In this document: positions 23,649-32,321 of the stretch, in pieces
Position numbering within the stretch: position 1 is the stretch's first letter
How the letters are laid out: every line of letters begins with the position of its first letter
Assembly: GCF_003217775.1 (NCBI RefSeq)
Contig: NZ_QJVJ01000009.1
Location: forward strand, 62,001-126,000
Length of the DNA stretch: 64,000 nt
Source of the DNA: Paenibacillus flagellatus
GTDB lineage: Bacteria > Bacillota > Bacilli > Paenibacillales > NBRC-103111
Reading direction: 5' to 3'
Translations under genes and position numbers: made by a program
Notes under the pieces: generated by a model
The model's database searches: none
What the model was told of the DNA's origin: nothing
Seen by the model: only the letters and a program-made list of their open reading frames with translations

Positions 23649-24122
23649 ATGAAGGCAAGAATGGAAAGTCCAGCTATGCTCGTACCCGATGCGATGCAAG
23701 CTTTACAGTCGCTGGGCAAAGCGCTGTTCACCTCCGCTGAACAAACCGGTATTCCCAGTCGTACGCTCTTCCTGGCGTATCTTCGGGCGAGCCAACTCAA
23801 CGGGGACAGCGTATGCGTCGAGCTTCATTCGCGCAATGCCCTGGCGGCGGGAGAATCCGCGGAACGTCTTCTCGCCGTATCGGCATGGCGGGACACCCGG
23901 TACTTCGATGACGCCGAGCGTGCGGCCCTTGCGCTGAGCGAAGCGGTGACCCGTCTCCAGGAGCGGGTAGACCCGGTGCCGGATGACATCTTTAACGAAG
24001 CCGCCCGACACTTTGAGGTGCAGGCGCTGGCGACGCTTATCGCCGGCATCGCAACGGCCAACCTCTGGAATCGCCTTAACGTCTCCACGAGGCAGATCGT
24101 GCCGGTGTCAAAGAGCAACTAG
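23649..24122 (+). CDS. Carboxymuconolactone decarboxylase/AhpD-like protein
   Basis: A 157-aa helical protein starting at ATG 23649 with AAAGGAG upstream. The order of helices (LDV-type N-terminus, RTLFLAYLRASQLNGDSVCVELHSRNA, then AVSAWRDTRYFDDAERAALALSEAVTRL) follows the CMD/AhpD fold. The usual CxxC active site reads NGDSVCVELHS, so the first Cys is replaced by Ser and only the second remains. That casts doubt on AhpD-type disulfide chemistry. It is divergent from a SnoaL-tailed ECF gene and probably its target. Confidence 0.85.
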   Translation: MKARMESPAMLVPDAMQALQSLGKALFTSAEQTGIPSRTLFLAYLRASQLNGDSVCVELHSRNALAAGESAERLLAVSAWRDTRYFDDAERAALALSEAVTRLQERVDPVPDDIFNEAARHFEVQALATLIAGIATANLWNRLNVSTRQIVPVSKSN

Positions 24123-24143
24123 TGGTCGTTTCTAGTGGTTAGG

Positions 24144-24179
24144 AAAGGAGCTGCGAAGGCAAGCTCCTTTTCTTTTTTT
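24144..24179 (+). terminator. Terminator after the CMD gene
   Basis: AAAGGAGCT-N9-AGCTCCTTT followed by TCTTTTTTT. Confidence 0.85.
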
Positions 24180-24180
24180 G

Positions 24181-24207
24181 TCGTTATGCTCGTTATGCTC
24201 GTTATGC
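24181..24207. repeat. Three tandem copies of a 9-bp unit
   Basis: TCGTTATGC occurs three times without a gap, between the CMD terminator and the 3' end of the MFS gene. Confidence 0.7.
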
Positions 24208-24231
24208 CGAACCGTTCTGGAGGATTGCCCG

Positions 24232-25647
24232 TTAGGCTTGCTTCTTTTCCGGCTGCCGACCGATGAATAAGAGCGCCATTACCCCGCCGCCGACAAGCAC
24301 GAAGGTAGAGACGAGAAGCGCGGCAGTCACCCCGGATGCGGATGTGGCTGCGGCGGTTTCGGCGCCGGCGCCGCCGTTGCTGTATAAGCTGAGAACGGCG
24401 ACGCCCAGAGCGGCGCCGAGCTGGCGAATCGCGTTCAGCGAGCCGGAGACGACGCCGGCTTGACCGGGGGGAGAGGAGGTGACGACAGTCGTTACCAGCG
24501 ACGGAATCGTTAAAGAAAGGCCGTAACCGATCAAGAATAAACCGACGAACAAAAGCCAGTAGGAGGCGCGGCTTGCGACGACCAGCAAGGCCGTACCGAC
24601 GGCGGAGACGAAGAAGCCGCCTATCAACGGCAGCCTTACACCGACGCGGTTGACGATGCGGCTCGTCAACATCGGGTTGACCATCATCGGCAAGGTCAAC
24701 GGCAGGAACGCCAGCCCGGTCAATAACGCGGAGTAGCCGAGGACCTGCTGAAAGAAGAAGGTAAGCACAAACAGACAACCGGATAACCCGAAGTTCACGG
24801 CAAGCCCGGCGGCGAGCCCTGCCGATATGCGGCGTTCCCGAAGCAGCTGCACGGGCAGCATCGGCGACTTGCCGCGAGCCTCTACGACGGCAAACAGGAA
24901 CAGGCTGACTGCGGCGATGCCCGCTGCCGACGTCACGAAGGGGGAGCTCCAGCCTAACGAGCCGGCTTCAACCAGTGCGAAGGTCAGCGCGAGGAAGAAT
25001 AAGGTTGCGGTCAGCTGCCCGGCAAGGTCGAGGCTGCGCTCCTTGTTGCGATCGGTCTCTCTTGCATGCGAGACAAGGAGGATCAAGCTCAGGACGGCGA
25101 TCGGGATGTTCACGATAAAGATGCTTCGCCATCCGACCCCATCCGAAAGCAGTCCCCCTAGGACAGGTCCCGCCGCCAAAGCGATGCCGGAAACGGCGGC
25201 AAAGACGCCGAGCGCTTTGGTTCGCTCCCTCGGATCCTCGTAGAGGGAGGAGATCAGCGTCAGTGAAGCGGATGTCATTGCAGCGCCGCCGATGCCAAGA
25301 ATCCCCCTCAGCACGATCAAGGCTCCTAATGTCGGAGCCGCGGACGATAAAGCGGAAGCGGCCCCGAACAGGACGAGTCCGCCGCCGAAGATGCGTTTGG
25401 CTCCGTATCGGTCGGACAGCGCCCCCATACTGAGCAGAAGACTGGCGAACAAGACCGTATAAGCGTTAACCACCCATTCGAGAGAAGTAAACGGGCCGCC
25501 CATATCGGTGTGGATGGCCGGCAGCGCGACCGTGACGATCGTCGTATCGAGCAGCACCATAAAATAGCCGAGAGAAAGTCCAAACAAAGCGAGCGGTCTC
25601 TTTCTTGCCGCGGCCGATGTTGAAGTGGATGGTGACAATGTCGTCAT
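24232..25647 (-). CDS. MFS drug-efflux transporter (DHA2, EmrB/QacA-type)
   Basis: A 471-aa protein with about 14 membrane helices, the length and number typical of DHA2 proton-driven exporters. The N-terminus carries LDTTIVTVALP (motif D1-like) and LSDRYGAKRIFGGGL (motif A); RGILGIGGAAMTSASL and GPVLGGLLSDGVGWRSIFIVNIP (motif C) are also visible. It probably exports drugs or dyes. It is divergent from an XRE/MmyB-type regulator gene across 138 bp with an ATGAC/GTCAT dyad, the usual layout of a locally regulated pump. Confidence 0.9.
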   Translation of the reverse strand: MTTLSPSTSTSAAARKRPLALFGLSLGYFMVLLDTTIVTVALPAIHTDMGGPFTSLEWVVNAYTVLFASLLLSMGALSDRYGAKRIFGGGLVLFGAASALSSAAPTLGALIVLRGILGIGGAAMTSASLTLISSLYEDPRERTKALGVFAAVSGIALAAGPVLGGLLSDGVGWRSIFIVNIPIAVLSLILLVSHARETDRNKERSLDLAGQLTATLFFLALTFALVEAGSLGWSSPFVTSAAGIAAVSLFLFAVVEARGKSPMLPVQLLRERRISAGLAAGLAVNFGLSGCLFVLTFFFQQVLGYSALLTGLAFLPLTLPMMVNPMLTSRIVNRVGVRLPLIGGFFVSAVGTALLVVASRASYWLLFVGLFLIGYGLSLTIPSLVTTVVTSSPPGQAGVVSGSLNAIRQLGAALGVAVLSLYSNGGAGAETAAATSASGVTAALLVSTFVLVGGGVMALLFIGRQPEKKQA

Positions 25648-25712
25648 AGCCGGCCTCCTATTCCCTTATGATTGCAGATTGAGTGTATAATGGGGGAGAT
25701 AGGGTTGACGAG

Positions 25713-25727
25713 ATGACGGTTTGTCAT
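25713..25727. promoter_or_regulatory. Dyad ATGAC-N5-GTCAT between efflux and regulator genes
   Basis: A perfect inverted repeat in the divergent gap, immediately next to TTGACG (25705-25710). Candidate operator of the MmyB-type regulator. Confidence 0.45.
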
Positions 25728-25785
25728 AGGATTATTACTCCTACCTTGGCGGACGTTCCGGTATAAAGGAAGGGGGCCACCGTTA

Positions 25786-26652
25786 ATGGAACACACGACC
25801 GATGAAGCCAGGCTCGAGCAGCTGGGGCAGTTTCTGCGAACGAGGCGGGAGCGGCTGAAGCCGGAGACGCTGGGATTTCAAAATGACGGCAGAAGGCGGA
25901 CGCCCGGTCTTAGGCGCAGCGAGGTAGCGATGCTTGCCGGAGTTAGTGTCGACTGGTATACCTGGCTGGAGCAAGGAAGGAATATTCAGGTTTCCGGGCA
26001 GGTGCTTGACAGCATCGCCAAAGCGCTGAGGCTGGACGGCAGCGAAAGAAAGCATCTGTATTTGCTGGCAACGAAGCAGCTTCCCGCGGATGTTCTGCAT
26101 TCGCAACGAACCGAAGTAAGCGAAACGCTGCAGCACATGCTGGACCGGCTTTCCTATTGCCCGGCCATCGTGACCGATGTGCGTTGGAACGTGGTCGCAT
26201 GGAATTTGGCGGCGTGCGCCGTCGTCGGCGATTATCGCGTGATGCCGGAGCAGGAGCGAAACATGGTATGGCGGGCTTTCACCTCCCCCTATTTGCGGCA
26301 GCTGCTGCGGGGGAAATGGGAGGAGCACGCGCGAATGAGGCTCGCCCAGTTTCGGGCCAGCTACGGAACGTACGCCGGGGATCCGTGGTGGGAGGAGTTC
26401 ATCGCCAAGCTTTCCGCGGAAAGCCTTCTATTCCGGGAGTGGTGGGCGAGACATGAGGTGCTTCCGGTATCGGAAGGGAGCAAGCGATATTTTCATCCGG
26501 AAGCCGGGGAACTGGTGCTGGAGCATATCACGCTGCAGGTCAGCGACGCTCCCGGCCTACAAGTGATGGTGAATACGCCGATCGGCCTGACGGAAGAAAA
26601 GATTAAAGCGCTAATCGAGGATCTGAAAGGGAATACCGACTTGAAGCGATGA
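25786..26652 (+). CDS. XRE-family regulator with MmyB-type ligand-binding domain
   Basis: A 288-aa protein. Residues about 12-80 form a helix-turn-helix with the family hallmark RRTPGLRRSEVAMLAGVSVDWYTWLEQGR. Residues about 110-280 form the MmyB-like ligand-binding domain, which in related proteins has a PAS-like fold and binds fatty acid. GC content and codon use match the neighbours. It probably controls the divergent MFS exporter. Confidence 0.9.
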   Translation: MEHTTDEARLEQLGQFLRTRRERLKPETLGFQNDGRRRTPGLRRSEVAMLAGVSVDWYTWLEQGRNIQVSGQVLDSIAKALRLDGSERKHLYLLATKQLPADVLHSQRTEVSETLQHMLDRLSYCPAIVTDVRWNVVAWNLAACAVVGDYRVMPEQERNMVWRAFTSPYLRQLLRGKWEEHARMRLAQFRASYGTYAGDPWWEEFIAKLSAESLLFREWWARHEVLPVSEGSKRYFHPEAGELVLEHITLQVSDAPGLQVMVNTPIGLTEEKIKALIEDLKGNTDLKR

Positions 26653-26706
26653 AGGCCGCGGATTCCTCCGGCGGCCTACTCTTGTACAAGCGATGACAGT
26701 ATTACA

Positions 26707-27273
26707 TTAGCTGTACAGCTGTCCGGGGTTATGCTGGGGAACCGGCTGGTAAATTTGCTGCATCGCTTGCATCGCCGTATTCGTCGCATATTGGACAGGA
26801 TAAAGCCCTCGACGCGCCATGTAGGCCCATACTTCATAAGCTTGATGCGAGCACATACGGAAGGCGTCCTCCAAGAAGGCTCGGAGCTGCGGTGTGGAGC
26901 ATTCCATGGCCGACCAAGCATATTCTCTGCCGGCACGCTTCAGAGTCAACAAATACGAGGTTGCGATCGCGCGATCGTCCATCTGCTGCAGCTTGACCTT
27001 CGGCTGCATGCCCGGGTATTGGGACGCAGGCCCTTCCGTTACAAGCTCCATGCTCAAGGCAGGGATATTCAATTGGTCGCGAGAGATCATCTGGTTCGCG
27101 AACTCCACTTTCATGTTGTAATCCTGCACATGCACCGCATAATGACGAACGATCATGTCCCGAAGCTCCGGGTCCTGCGCTTGATTTATAAAAAGCGCCA
27201 TGGACTGAATGGAGTTCGTACAGCTAAGCAAAAGCTCGTTTAATTCGTGCGCTTCGTGGGAGCCGAGTCTCAT
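26707..27273 (-). CDS. CotF-family spore coat protein
   Basis: A 188-aa helical protein of the Coat_F family: an N-terminal HELNELLLSCTNSIQSMALFINQAQD helix pair, a central DYNMKVEFAN segment, a second helix pair and a Gln/Pro/Tyr-rich C-terminus (MQQIYQPVPQHNPGQLY). Such proteins sit in the spore coat or outer spore layers. It supports the identification of the host as a spore former. The gene is monocistronic. Confidence 0.85.
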   Translation of the reverse strand: MRLGSHEAHELNELLLSCTNSIQSMALFINQAQDPELRDMIVRHYAVHVQDYNMKVEFANQMISRDQLNIPALSMELVTEGPASQYPGMQPKVKLQQMDDRAIATSYLLTLKRAGREYAWSAMECSTPQLRAFLEDAFRMCSHQAYEVWAYMARRGLYPVQYATNTAMQAMQQIYQPVPQHNPGQLYS

Positions 27274-27478
27274 CGTGGATTGATCTCCATTTCCTTGGTC
27301 GGATTAGGCTTTGGAGGAGCCCCCTATATTATGGCTGGAAGGGAACCGAACTTATGCAGATTGGGGAGAGCGGGATCGAACGCGTGAAATTTTCCTTGAC
27401 AACATAACGGTATTTATACAAAGTAACAGGTATCGAAAAAGGGAAAAGATCGCGCGAAGCGAGGAAAGGTGAGCCGCT

Positions 27479-28057
27479 ATGAAAGCGAATCGGATGGAAG
27501 CGTTCAGCGATGGCGTATTGGCGATTATCATTACGATCATGGTGCTGGAATTCAAAGTACCGGAAGGCCATGACTGGCCTGCGTTAGTCGGGCTTGCCCC
27601 GAAAATGATCAGCTATATCTTCAGCTTCGTCTATGTCGGCATCTACTGGAACAATCATCATCATCTGCTGCACATGGTTCGAAAGGTGAACGGGGGGTTG
27701 ATGTGGCTGAACTTGCTGCTGCTCTTCTGGTTATCCCTCGTGCCGTTTACGACGGCCTGGATGGGGGAGAGCCATTTCGCCCCTACTCCTACAGCGCTGT
27801 ACGGTATCATTCTTTTGCTGGCGGCGTTCTCGTATCGGCTGCTTCAGCGCATGATTATGCACCAGCATTCCGGCGAGTCGTCGTTCGTCGTGACGATGGG
27901 CAAAGACTGGAAGGTAAAATTATCGCCTTTGCTCTACTTGATCGCGGTCTTGACAGCCTATCTCCATACCGGGATATCCTGCTTTTTCTTCGTACTCGTT
28001 GCCGTAATCTGGTTCGTACCGGATAAACGAATCGAGCATGTTGTGGGAGGACGCTAA
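27479..28057 (+). CDS. TMEM175/DUF1211-family potassium channel
   Basis: A 192-aa protein with six membrane helices starting with the family signature NRMEAFSDGVLAIIITIMVLE (R-x-x-x-F-S-D-G-x-x-A). Bacterial homologues form tetrameric K+ channels gated by a leucine layer. The GNHH-like segment YWNNHHHLLHMV is also typical. AGGAAAGGTG precedes the ATG, and TTGACA (27396-27401) lies upstream. Confidence 0.9.
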   Translation: MKANRMEAFSDGVLAIIITIMVLEFKVPEGHDWPALVGLAPKMISYIFSFVYVGIYWNNHHHLLHMVRKVNGGLMWLNLLLLFWLSLVPFTTAWMGESHFAPTPTALYGIILLLAAFSYRLLQRMIMHQHSGESSFVVTMGKDWKVKLSPLLYLIAVLTAYLHTGISCFFFVLVAVIWFVPDKRIEHVVGGR

Positions 28058-28079
28058 GAACGCTTCCCGGTTATCGACC

Positions 28080-28126
28080 AAAGTCTTAACCCTGGCCCGT
28101 ATCGGGGGTAAGGCTTTGGTTTTTTG
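28080..28126 (+). terminator. Terminator after the TMEM175 gene
   Basis: A 13-bp stem (AAAGTCTTAACCC with GGGGTAAGGCTTT, one G-T pair) followed by GGTTTTTTG. Confidence 0.8.
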
Positions 28127-28372
28127 TGTATTCGTAGGGTTTTGTGGAAGGTTTCGCCCTTCTTAACGACATCAGGGGGTCAACACTGAATTTACCGGCT
28201 TTCAAATACCATCCAACTATCATATAATAGGAAGTAACTTAAATACTATAAATAATAGTGATACACTTGGATTAGGGTAGGGGTGTGACGAGCGCACACC
28301 CTGGCTTGCTGTGGAGTCCGAGCAGGAGCTCCTGTATTTTTTCTTCAAATATAGCGTGTAAGGACGGTAAAC
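28127..28372. promoter_or_regulatory. Leader/control region of the malate:quinone oxidoreductase gene
   Basis: Holds a TATAAT box (28223-28228), an ACTAT-N5-ATAGT dyad (28245-28259), a GGGTGTG-N7-CACACCC hairpin (28281-28301) and the 12-bp palindrome CAGGAGCTCCTG followed by a TATTTTTTC run (28323-28343). The last two could form an attenuator in the mRNA leader, but the palindrome can form only a short stem. Confidence 0.4.
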
Positions 28373-29884
28373 ATGAGCGACAGACAAACCAAATCAGACG
28401 TTATCTTAATTGGTGCGGGCATTATGAGTGCGACTCTGGGGTCGCTGCTGAAAGAATTGGCGCCGGACTGGGACATTACCGTGCTGGAGAGACTTGCTGG
28501 CGCTGGGGAGGAAAGCTCCAACGAATGGAATAATGCGGGGACGGGCCATGCTTCCTTGTGCGAACTGAACTACACCGTCGAAAAACCGGACGGATCCATA
28601 GATATCAGCAAAGCGATCAAAGTAAACGAAGAGTACCAGGTATCCAAGCAGTTCTGGTCTTATCTGGTCAGCAGCAACCTGATCCGGAATCCGCGGGACT
28701 TTATCGTGCCGGTGCCTCATATGAGTTTTGTGCAGGGGGAATCGGACGTCGCGTTTTTAAGAAAACGGTTTGAAGCGATGTCCGGCAATCCGTTGTTCGA
28801 CGGAATGGAATTTTCCGACGACCCGGGCAAGCTGGCGGAATGGATTCCGCTGATGATGAAAGACCGGACCGTGAACAAACCGATCGCGGCCACTCGAATC
28901 GAATCCGGTACGGACGTAAACTTTGGCGCTTTAACGCGTATACTGTTTAATCATTTAAAGAGCAAAAATGTCGATATCAAATTCAAGCACCAAGTGGACG
29001 ATATTACCCGGACCCGCGACGGCTTGTGGGAATTGAAGGTGCGGAACGTCGACAGCGGCACGGTCGAACGCCGTACGGCCAAGTTCGTCTTTATCGGCGG
29101 CGGCGGCGGAAGTCTGCATCTGCTGCAAAAATCCGGCATTCCCGAAGGAAAAGGGATCGGCGGATTCCCGGTAAGCGGACTCTTCATGGTATGTCAGAAC
29201 CCGGAGGTCGTCGCGCAGCACCGCGCGAAAGTATACGGCAAAGCGTCCGTCGGCGCACCTCCCATGTCCGTCCCGCATCTGGACACCCGCTACATCGACA
29301 AGAAGGAATCGCTGTTCTTCGGACCGTTTGCGGGCTTCTCGCCCAAGTTTTTGAAAACCGGTTCGATGATGGACTTGATCACATCCGTCAAGCCGCATAA
29401 CCTCGTCACGATGATGGCGGCCGGCGTGAAAAACGTCCCCTTGACCACCTACTTGATCAAGCAAGTGATGCTGTCGAAGGAGCAGCGCATGGAAGCGCTG
29501 CGGGAGTTCGTTCCGAACGCGAAGAGCGAGGATTGGGATTTGCTGGTGGCGGGCCAGCGTGTCCAGATTATTAAAGATACGGCTGCCGGCAAAGGCACGC
29601 TTCAGTTCGGTACCGAAGTCATCAGTGCCGCCGACGGCTCGATCGCGGCTTTGCTTGGCGCTTCTCCGGGGGCTTCCACGGCCGTGTCGGTCATGCTTGA
29701 GGTCATCCAAAAATGCTTCCCGCAGCATCTGAAAACGTGGGAGCCGAAAATTATCGAAATGATTCCTTCTTACGGGCTGTCGCTGTTGAAGCACCCGGAT
29801 CTGATCCGCGACATCCATGCTTCGACCGCGCGTACGCTCGGCTTGGATAAAGCGCCGAATCCCGTCAAGACGGAGGCCGTTTAG
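28373..29884 (+). CDS. mqo: Malate:quinone oxidoreductase
   Basis: A 503-aa FAD enzyme of the usual Mqo length. It has the N-terminal motif [17 protein letters not shown], the [17 protein letters not shown] block that is very specific for Mqo, [29 protein letters not shown], and the C-terminal [16 protein letters not shown]. It oxidises malate to oxaloacetate at the membrane and passes electrons to the quinone pool, bypassing NAD-dependent malate dehydrogenase. Stands alone with its own terminator. Confidence 0.95.
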   Translation: MSDRQTKSDVILIGAGIMSATLGSLLKELAPDWDITVLERLAGAGEESSNEWNNAGTGHASLCELNYTVEKPDGSIDISKAIKVNEEYQVSKQFWSYLVSSNLIRNPRDFIVPVPHMSFVQGESDVAFLRKRFEAMSGNPLFDGMEFSDDPGKLAEWIPLMMKDRTVNKPIAATRIESGTDVNFGALTRILFNHLKSKNVDIKFKHQVDDITRTRDGLWELKVRNVDSGTVERRTAKFVFIGGGGGSLHLLQKSGIPEGKGIGGFPVSGLFMVCQNPEVVAQHRAKVYGKASVGAPPMSVPHLDTRYIDKKESLFFGPFAGFSPKFLKTGSMMDLITSVKPHNLVTMMAAGVKNVPLTTYLIKQVMLSKEQRMEALREFVPNAKSEDWDLLVAGQRVQIIKDTAAGKGTLQFGTEVISAADGSIAALLGASPGASTAVSVMLEVIQKCFPQHLKTWEPKIIEMIPSYGLSLLKHPDLIRDIHASTARTLGLDKAPNPVKTEAV

Positions 29885-29917
29885 GCCTTATAGAAGCGAA
29901 TAGATCGTCTGCCAACA

Positions 29918-29955
29918 GAAGGGCGCCCGGAAATCCGGGCGCTCTTCCTTTTTTG
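29918..29955 (+). terminator. Terminator of mqo
   Basis: A 13-bp stem (GAAGGGCGCCCGG / CCGGGCGCTCTTC) with an AAAT loop, followed by CTTTTTT. Confidence 0.9.
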
Positions 29956-30094
29956 GTGCGAAGGGAACGCCGGATGGCTTGGACAATTACGCGATCCGAA
30001 AGCACGATCGCGGCCCTATTCTTTTCCAGAATGTGCTATCATCAAAGGATGGGAAAGCTGGACATAGGATACCAACCGGAAAGGAGCGGGACGA

Positions 30095-31183
30095 ATGGCC
30101 AACAGGGCGATCGCTAGCCGACGGCTGCTTCATCAACGGATTGTCGGGGCGAAGGAAAAGAAGCCCGAGGACGTGATCCGGCATCTGGGCGCTTTACAGG
30201 CGCAAGATTATGGACAAGCGATATGGGGGATCGGGCTGCGAACGGAGGGAGGGACCGCCGCGGATGTCGAACGGGCGATCGAGGAACAACGGATCGTGCT
30301 GACTTGGGCGATGCGAGGTACGCTTCATGCCGTGCCGGCGGCCGATGTGAAATGGATGCTGAAGCTGTTGGCGCCGCGAGTCCTGGCTCAGGATAAACGC
30401 AGGCTGGAGCAGCTGGAGATCGCCCCCGAGCATATCGCGCAGTGTGAAGCGCTGATGCGCGACGCGCTGCAAGGAGGCCGACGGATCAGCCGTCCGACCC
30501 TGATGCAAATGATGGAGGAGGCCGGCATCGGTACCCGCCATCAGCGCGGCTACCATTTGCTGTGGCACTTGGCGCAGCTGGGACTGATTTGTCTGGGGCC
30601 GCTGGAAGGCAAGCAGCAAACGTTCGTGCTGCTGGACGAATGGGTGCGGGAAGAGAACCGGTTGTCCCTGGATGAGGCGCTGGGGGAGCTGGCCAAGCGG
30701 TATTTTACGAGTCATGGCCCTGCGACGGTTCATGATTTCGCCTGGTGGTCGGGATTGAAGGTTTCCGAAGCCCGGCAAGGAGTCGAAGCCGCGCAACGGG
30801 CACTCGATTCGGTAACGATCGACGGTGACGTGTATTGGCTGGGGGCCGACGGCCCCGGGGAAATCGAGGAGCAGGTCCACATAAGCCTGCTGCCGGGATT
30901 CGACGAATATTTGCTGGGCTATAAAGACAGGGGCGCCGTCTTAGCCGCCGAGCACGCTCCGCTGCTGGTGCCCGGCGGCAATGGCGTTTTTGCTCCCATG
31001 CTCGTGATCGACGGTCAAATCGCGGGAATCTGGAAACGGACGATGAAGAAGAACGGCGTCGACATCAGCGTTCATCCGTTCGCCGCTTTGGGGGACCGAA
31101 GAGAGCGCGTCGTCGAGGAGGTTCGGCGGTACGGCGAATGGCTCGGCCTTCCGATTTCCCGGCTTGACTTTCAAGAAGAATAA
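30095..31183 (+). CDS. Winged-helix protein of the AlkZ/YcaQ (HTH_42) DNA glycosylase family
   Basis: A 362-aa protein of the HTH_42 family. Near the N-terminus, RHLGALQAQDYGQAIWGIGLR contains the Q-x-Q motif that is catalytic in AlkZ-like glycosylases (YcaQ-like members have Q-x-D). WAMRGTLHAVP, YHLLWHLAQLGLI and SHGPATVHDFAWWSGL follow in the expected order. Family members unhook DNA interstrand crosslinks or remove bulky alkylated bases. There is no biosynthetic cluster next to it of the kind that often accompanies self-resistance AlkZ genes. The ATG has AAAGGAGCGG upstream. Confidence 0.8.
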   Translation: MANRAIASRRLLHQRIVGAKEKKPEDVIRHLGALQAQDYGQAIWGIGLRTEGGTAADVERAIEEQRIVLTWAMRGTLHAVPAADVKWMLKLLAPRVLAQDKRRLEQLEIAPEHIAQCEALMRDALQGGRRISRPTLMQMMEEAGIGTRHQRGYHLLWHLAQLGLICLGPLEGKQQTFVLLDEWVREENRLSLDEALGELAKRYFTSHGPATVHDFAWWSGLKVSEARQGVEAAQRALDSVTIDGDVYWLGADGPGEIEEQVHISLLPGFDEYLLGYKDRGAVLAAEHAPLLVPGGNGVFAPMLVIDGQIAGIWKRTMKKNGVDISVHPFAALGDRRERVVEEVRRYGEWLGLPISRLDFQEE

Positions 31184-31213
31184 CGGGCAGCGAGACAGAC
31201 CCGCGAGTGCGAT

Positions 31214-31954
31214 TTACAGCGTCTGCCCGCTATCCACCGTAATTATCTGCCCCGTCATCGCTTCCTGCTCCAAAGCCGCACAAATCGCTCGAGCGATATC
31301 TTCGGGCGTCGAGATGCGCTGCAGCAGCAATTGCGGGGCGAGCTTCTTCATTTGCTCCTCCCGTCCGGTCCACCAGCGGGTGGCAACGGCTCCCGGCACG
31401 ATACAGTTCACCCGTATATGGGGGGACAAGGCGCGCGCCAGCGATTTCGTCAAGCCGTGGACCGCCGCCTTGGATACGGCGTACGGCAGCGAGGAGCCGA
31501 GGCCCGTCAGCCCCGCGATGCTGCCGAGATTGACGATCGCTCCTTCTTGCTGCTTTCTCATGGAAGGAGCGACGGCCCGCGCGCAGTAAAACATCCCTTT
31601 GACGTTGACATCGTACAGCTCATCCCACACGTCCTCCGTGGCCGCCTCCAAGTCGTCGAACGCGATATGCCGCGTGATCCCCGCATTATTGACGAGCGCA
31701 TCGACGGTACCGAATCGTCGGACGACGGCGTCGACCATGTCTCTTACTTCCTTGTCTCGGGCGATGTCCGCCCGGATCGCGACGGCGCGTCCGCCACGGT
31801 TTGCAATCATCTGTACGGTTTCTTCCGCTTCGGCCTCGGAACGCGAATAATTGACGACAACGGTCGCCCCCCGCTCGGCCAGAGCAAGGCAGGTAGCCCT
31901 GCCGATTCCGGTACCGCCGCCGGTAACAAGCGCCACTTTGTTCGTGATGTTCAT
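31214..31954 (-). CDS. SDR-family oxidoreductase (FabG-like)
   Basis: A 246-aa classical SDR with TGGGTGIGRA (cofactor), NNAG near residue 89, and the catalytic Ser-Tyr-Lys in LGSIAG and YAVSK. NYSR after the second strand (Arg at the cofactor adenine ribose) suggests NADP(H) preference. Substrate unknown. The promoter region contains a strong AATTGTACA inverted repeat. It is a separate lineage from the SDR pair at the two ends of the window. Confidence 0.85.
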   Translation of the reverse strand: MNITNKVALVTGGGTGIGRATCLALAERGATVVVNYSRSEAEAEETVQMIANRGGRAVAIRADIARDKEVRDMVDAVVRRFGTVDALVNNAGITRHIAFDDLEAATEDVWDELYDVNVKGMFYCARAVAPSMRKQQEGAIVNLGSIAGLTGLGSSLPYAVSKAAVHGLTKSLARALSPHIRVNCIVPGAVATRWWTGREEQMKKLAPQLLLQRISTPEDIARAICAALEQEAMTGQIITVDSGQTL

Positions 31955-32000
31955 AGCGAGCCCTCTCCCTCCGCCGTGTTGATGTTCGCGGTTCTAAAAG

Positions 32001-32033
32001 AATTGTACATGGCTGCACATGGTTTGTACAATT
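32001..32033. promoter_or_regulatory. Long dyad upstream of the SDR gene
   Basis: AATTGTACA and TGTACAATT, perfect 9-bp arms separated by 15 bases, 47 bases before the SDR start. Likely operator of an unlinked regulator. Confidence 0.45.
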
Positions 32034-32321
32034 TGAAAGAATTCAGTGATCGTGGTTTCGCCATGCGAAGGAACTGAAGCCGTCCGAGCGGAACCGTCAT
32101 CGAGCGGCTTCGTCCGGTGCCGGATGAAGAGTCCGGGCTCGGGAACAACCTTATAATCGATCGGCACCTGACCTATCGCGTCGGGTGTTTTTTTCTTTTT
32201 CCAACACGAAGCCGATGAACCCCGAAAGTTTAATAATCACCCAGTAAACATCTATTTTAAAAGATACAAAGCGGTCCGTCCCGGGTGATACAATGTGGTC
32301 AAACGCGATGGAGGAATGGGA
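32034..32321. other. Untranslated region before the Lpl-type importer operon
   Basis: Contains GC-rich self-complementary sequence (32090-32150), a TATAAT-like box at 32151, and a terminator-like stem at 32165-32195 on the plus strand, although no plus-strand gene precedes it. The layout would suit a short regulated leader in front of the importer operon; no known riboswitch core was recognised. Confidence 0.35.
32165..32195 (+). terminator. Orphan terminator-like hairpin
   Basis: CACC-t-GAC-N7-GTC-g-GGTG followed by seven T and TCTTTTT, about 125 bases before the importer gene. Confidence 0.5.
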
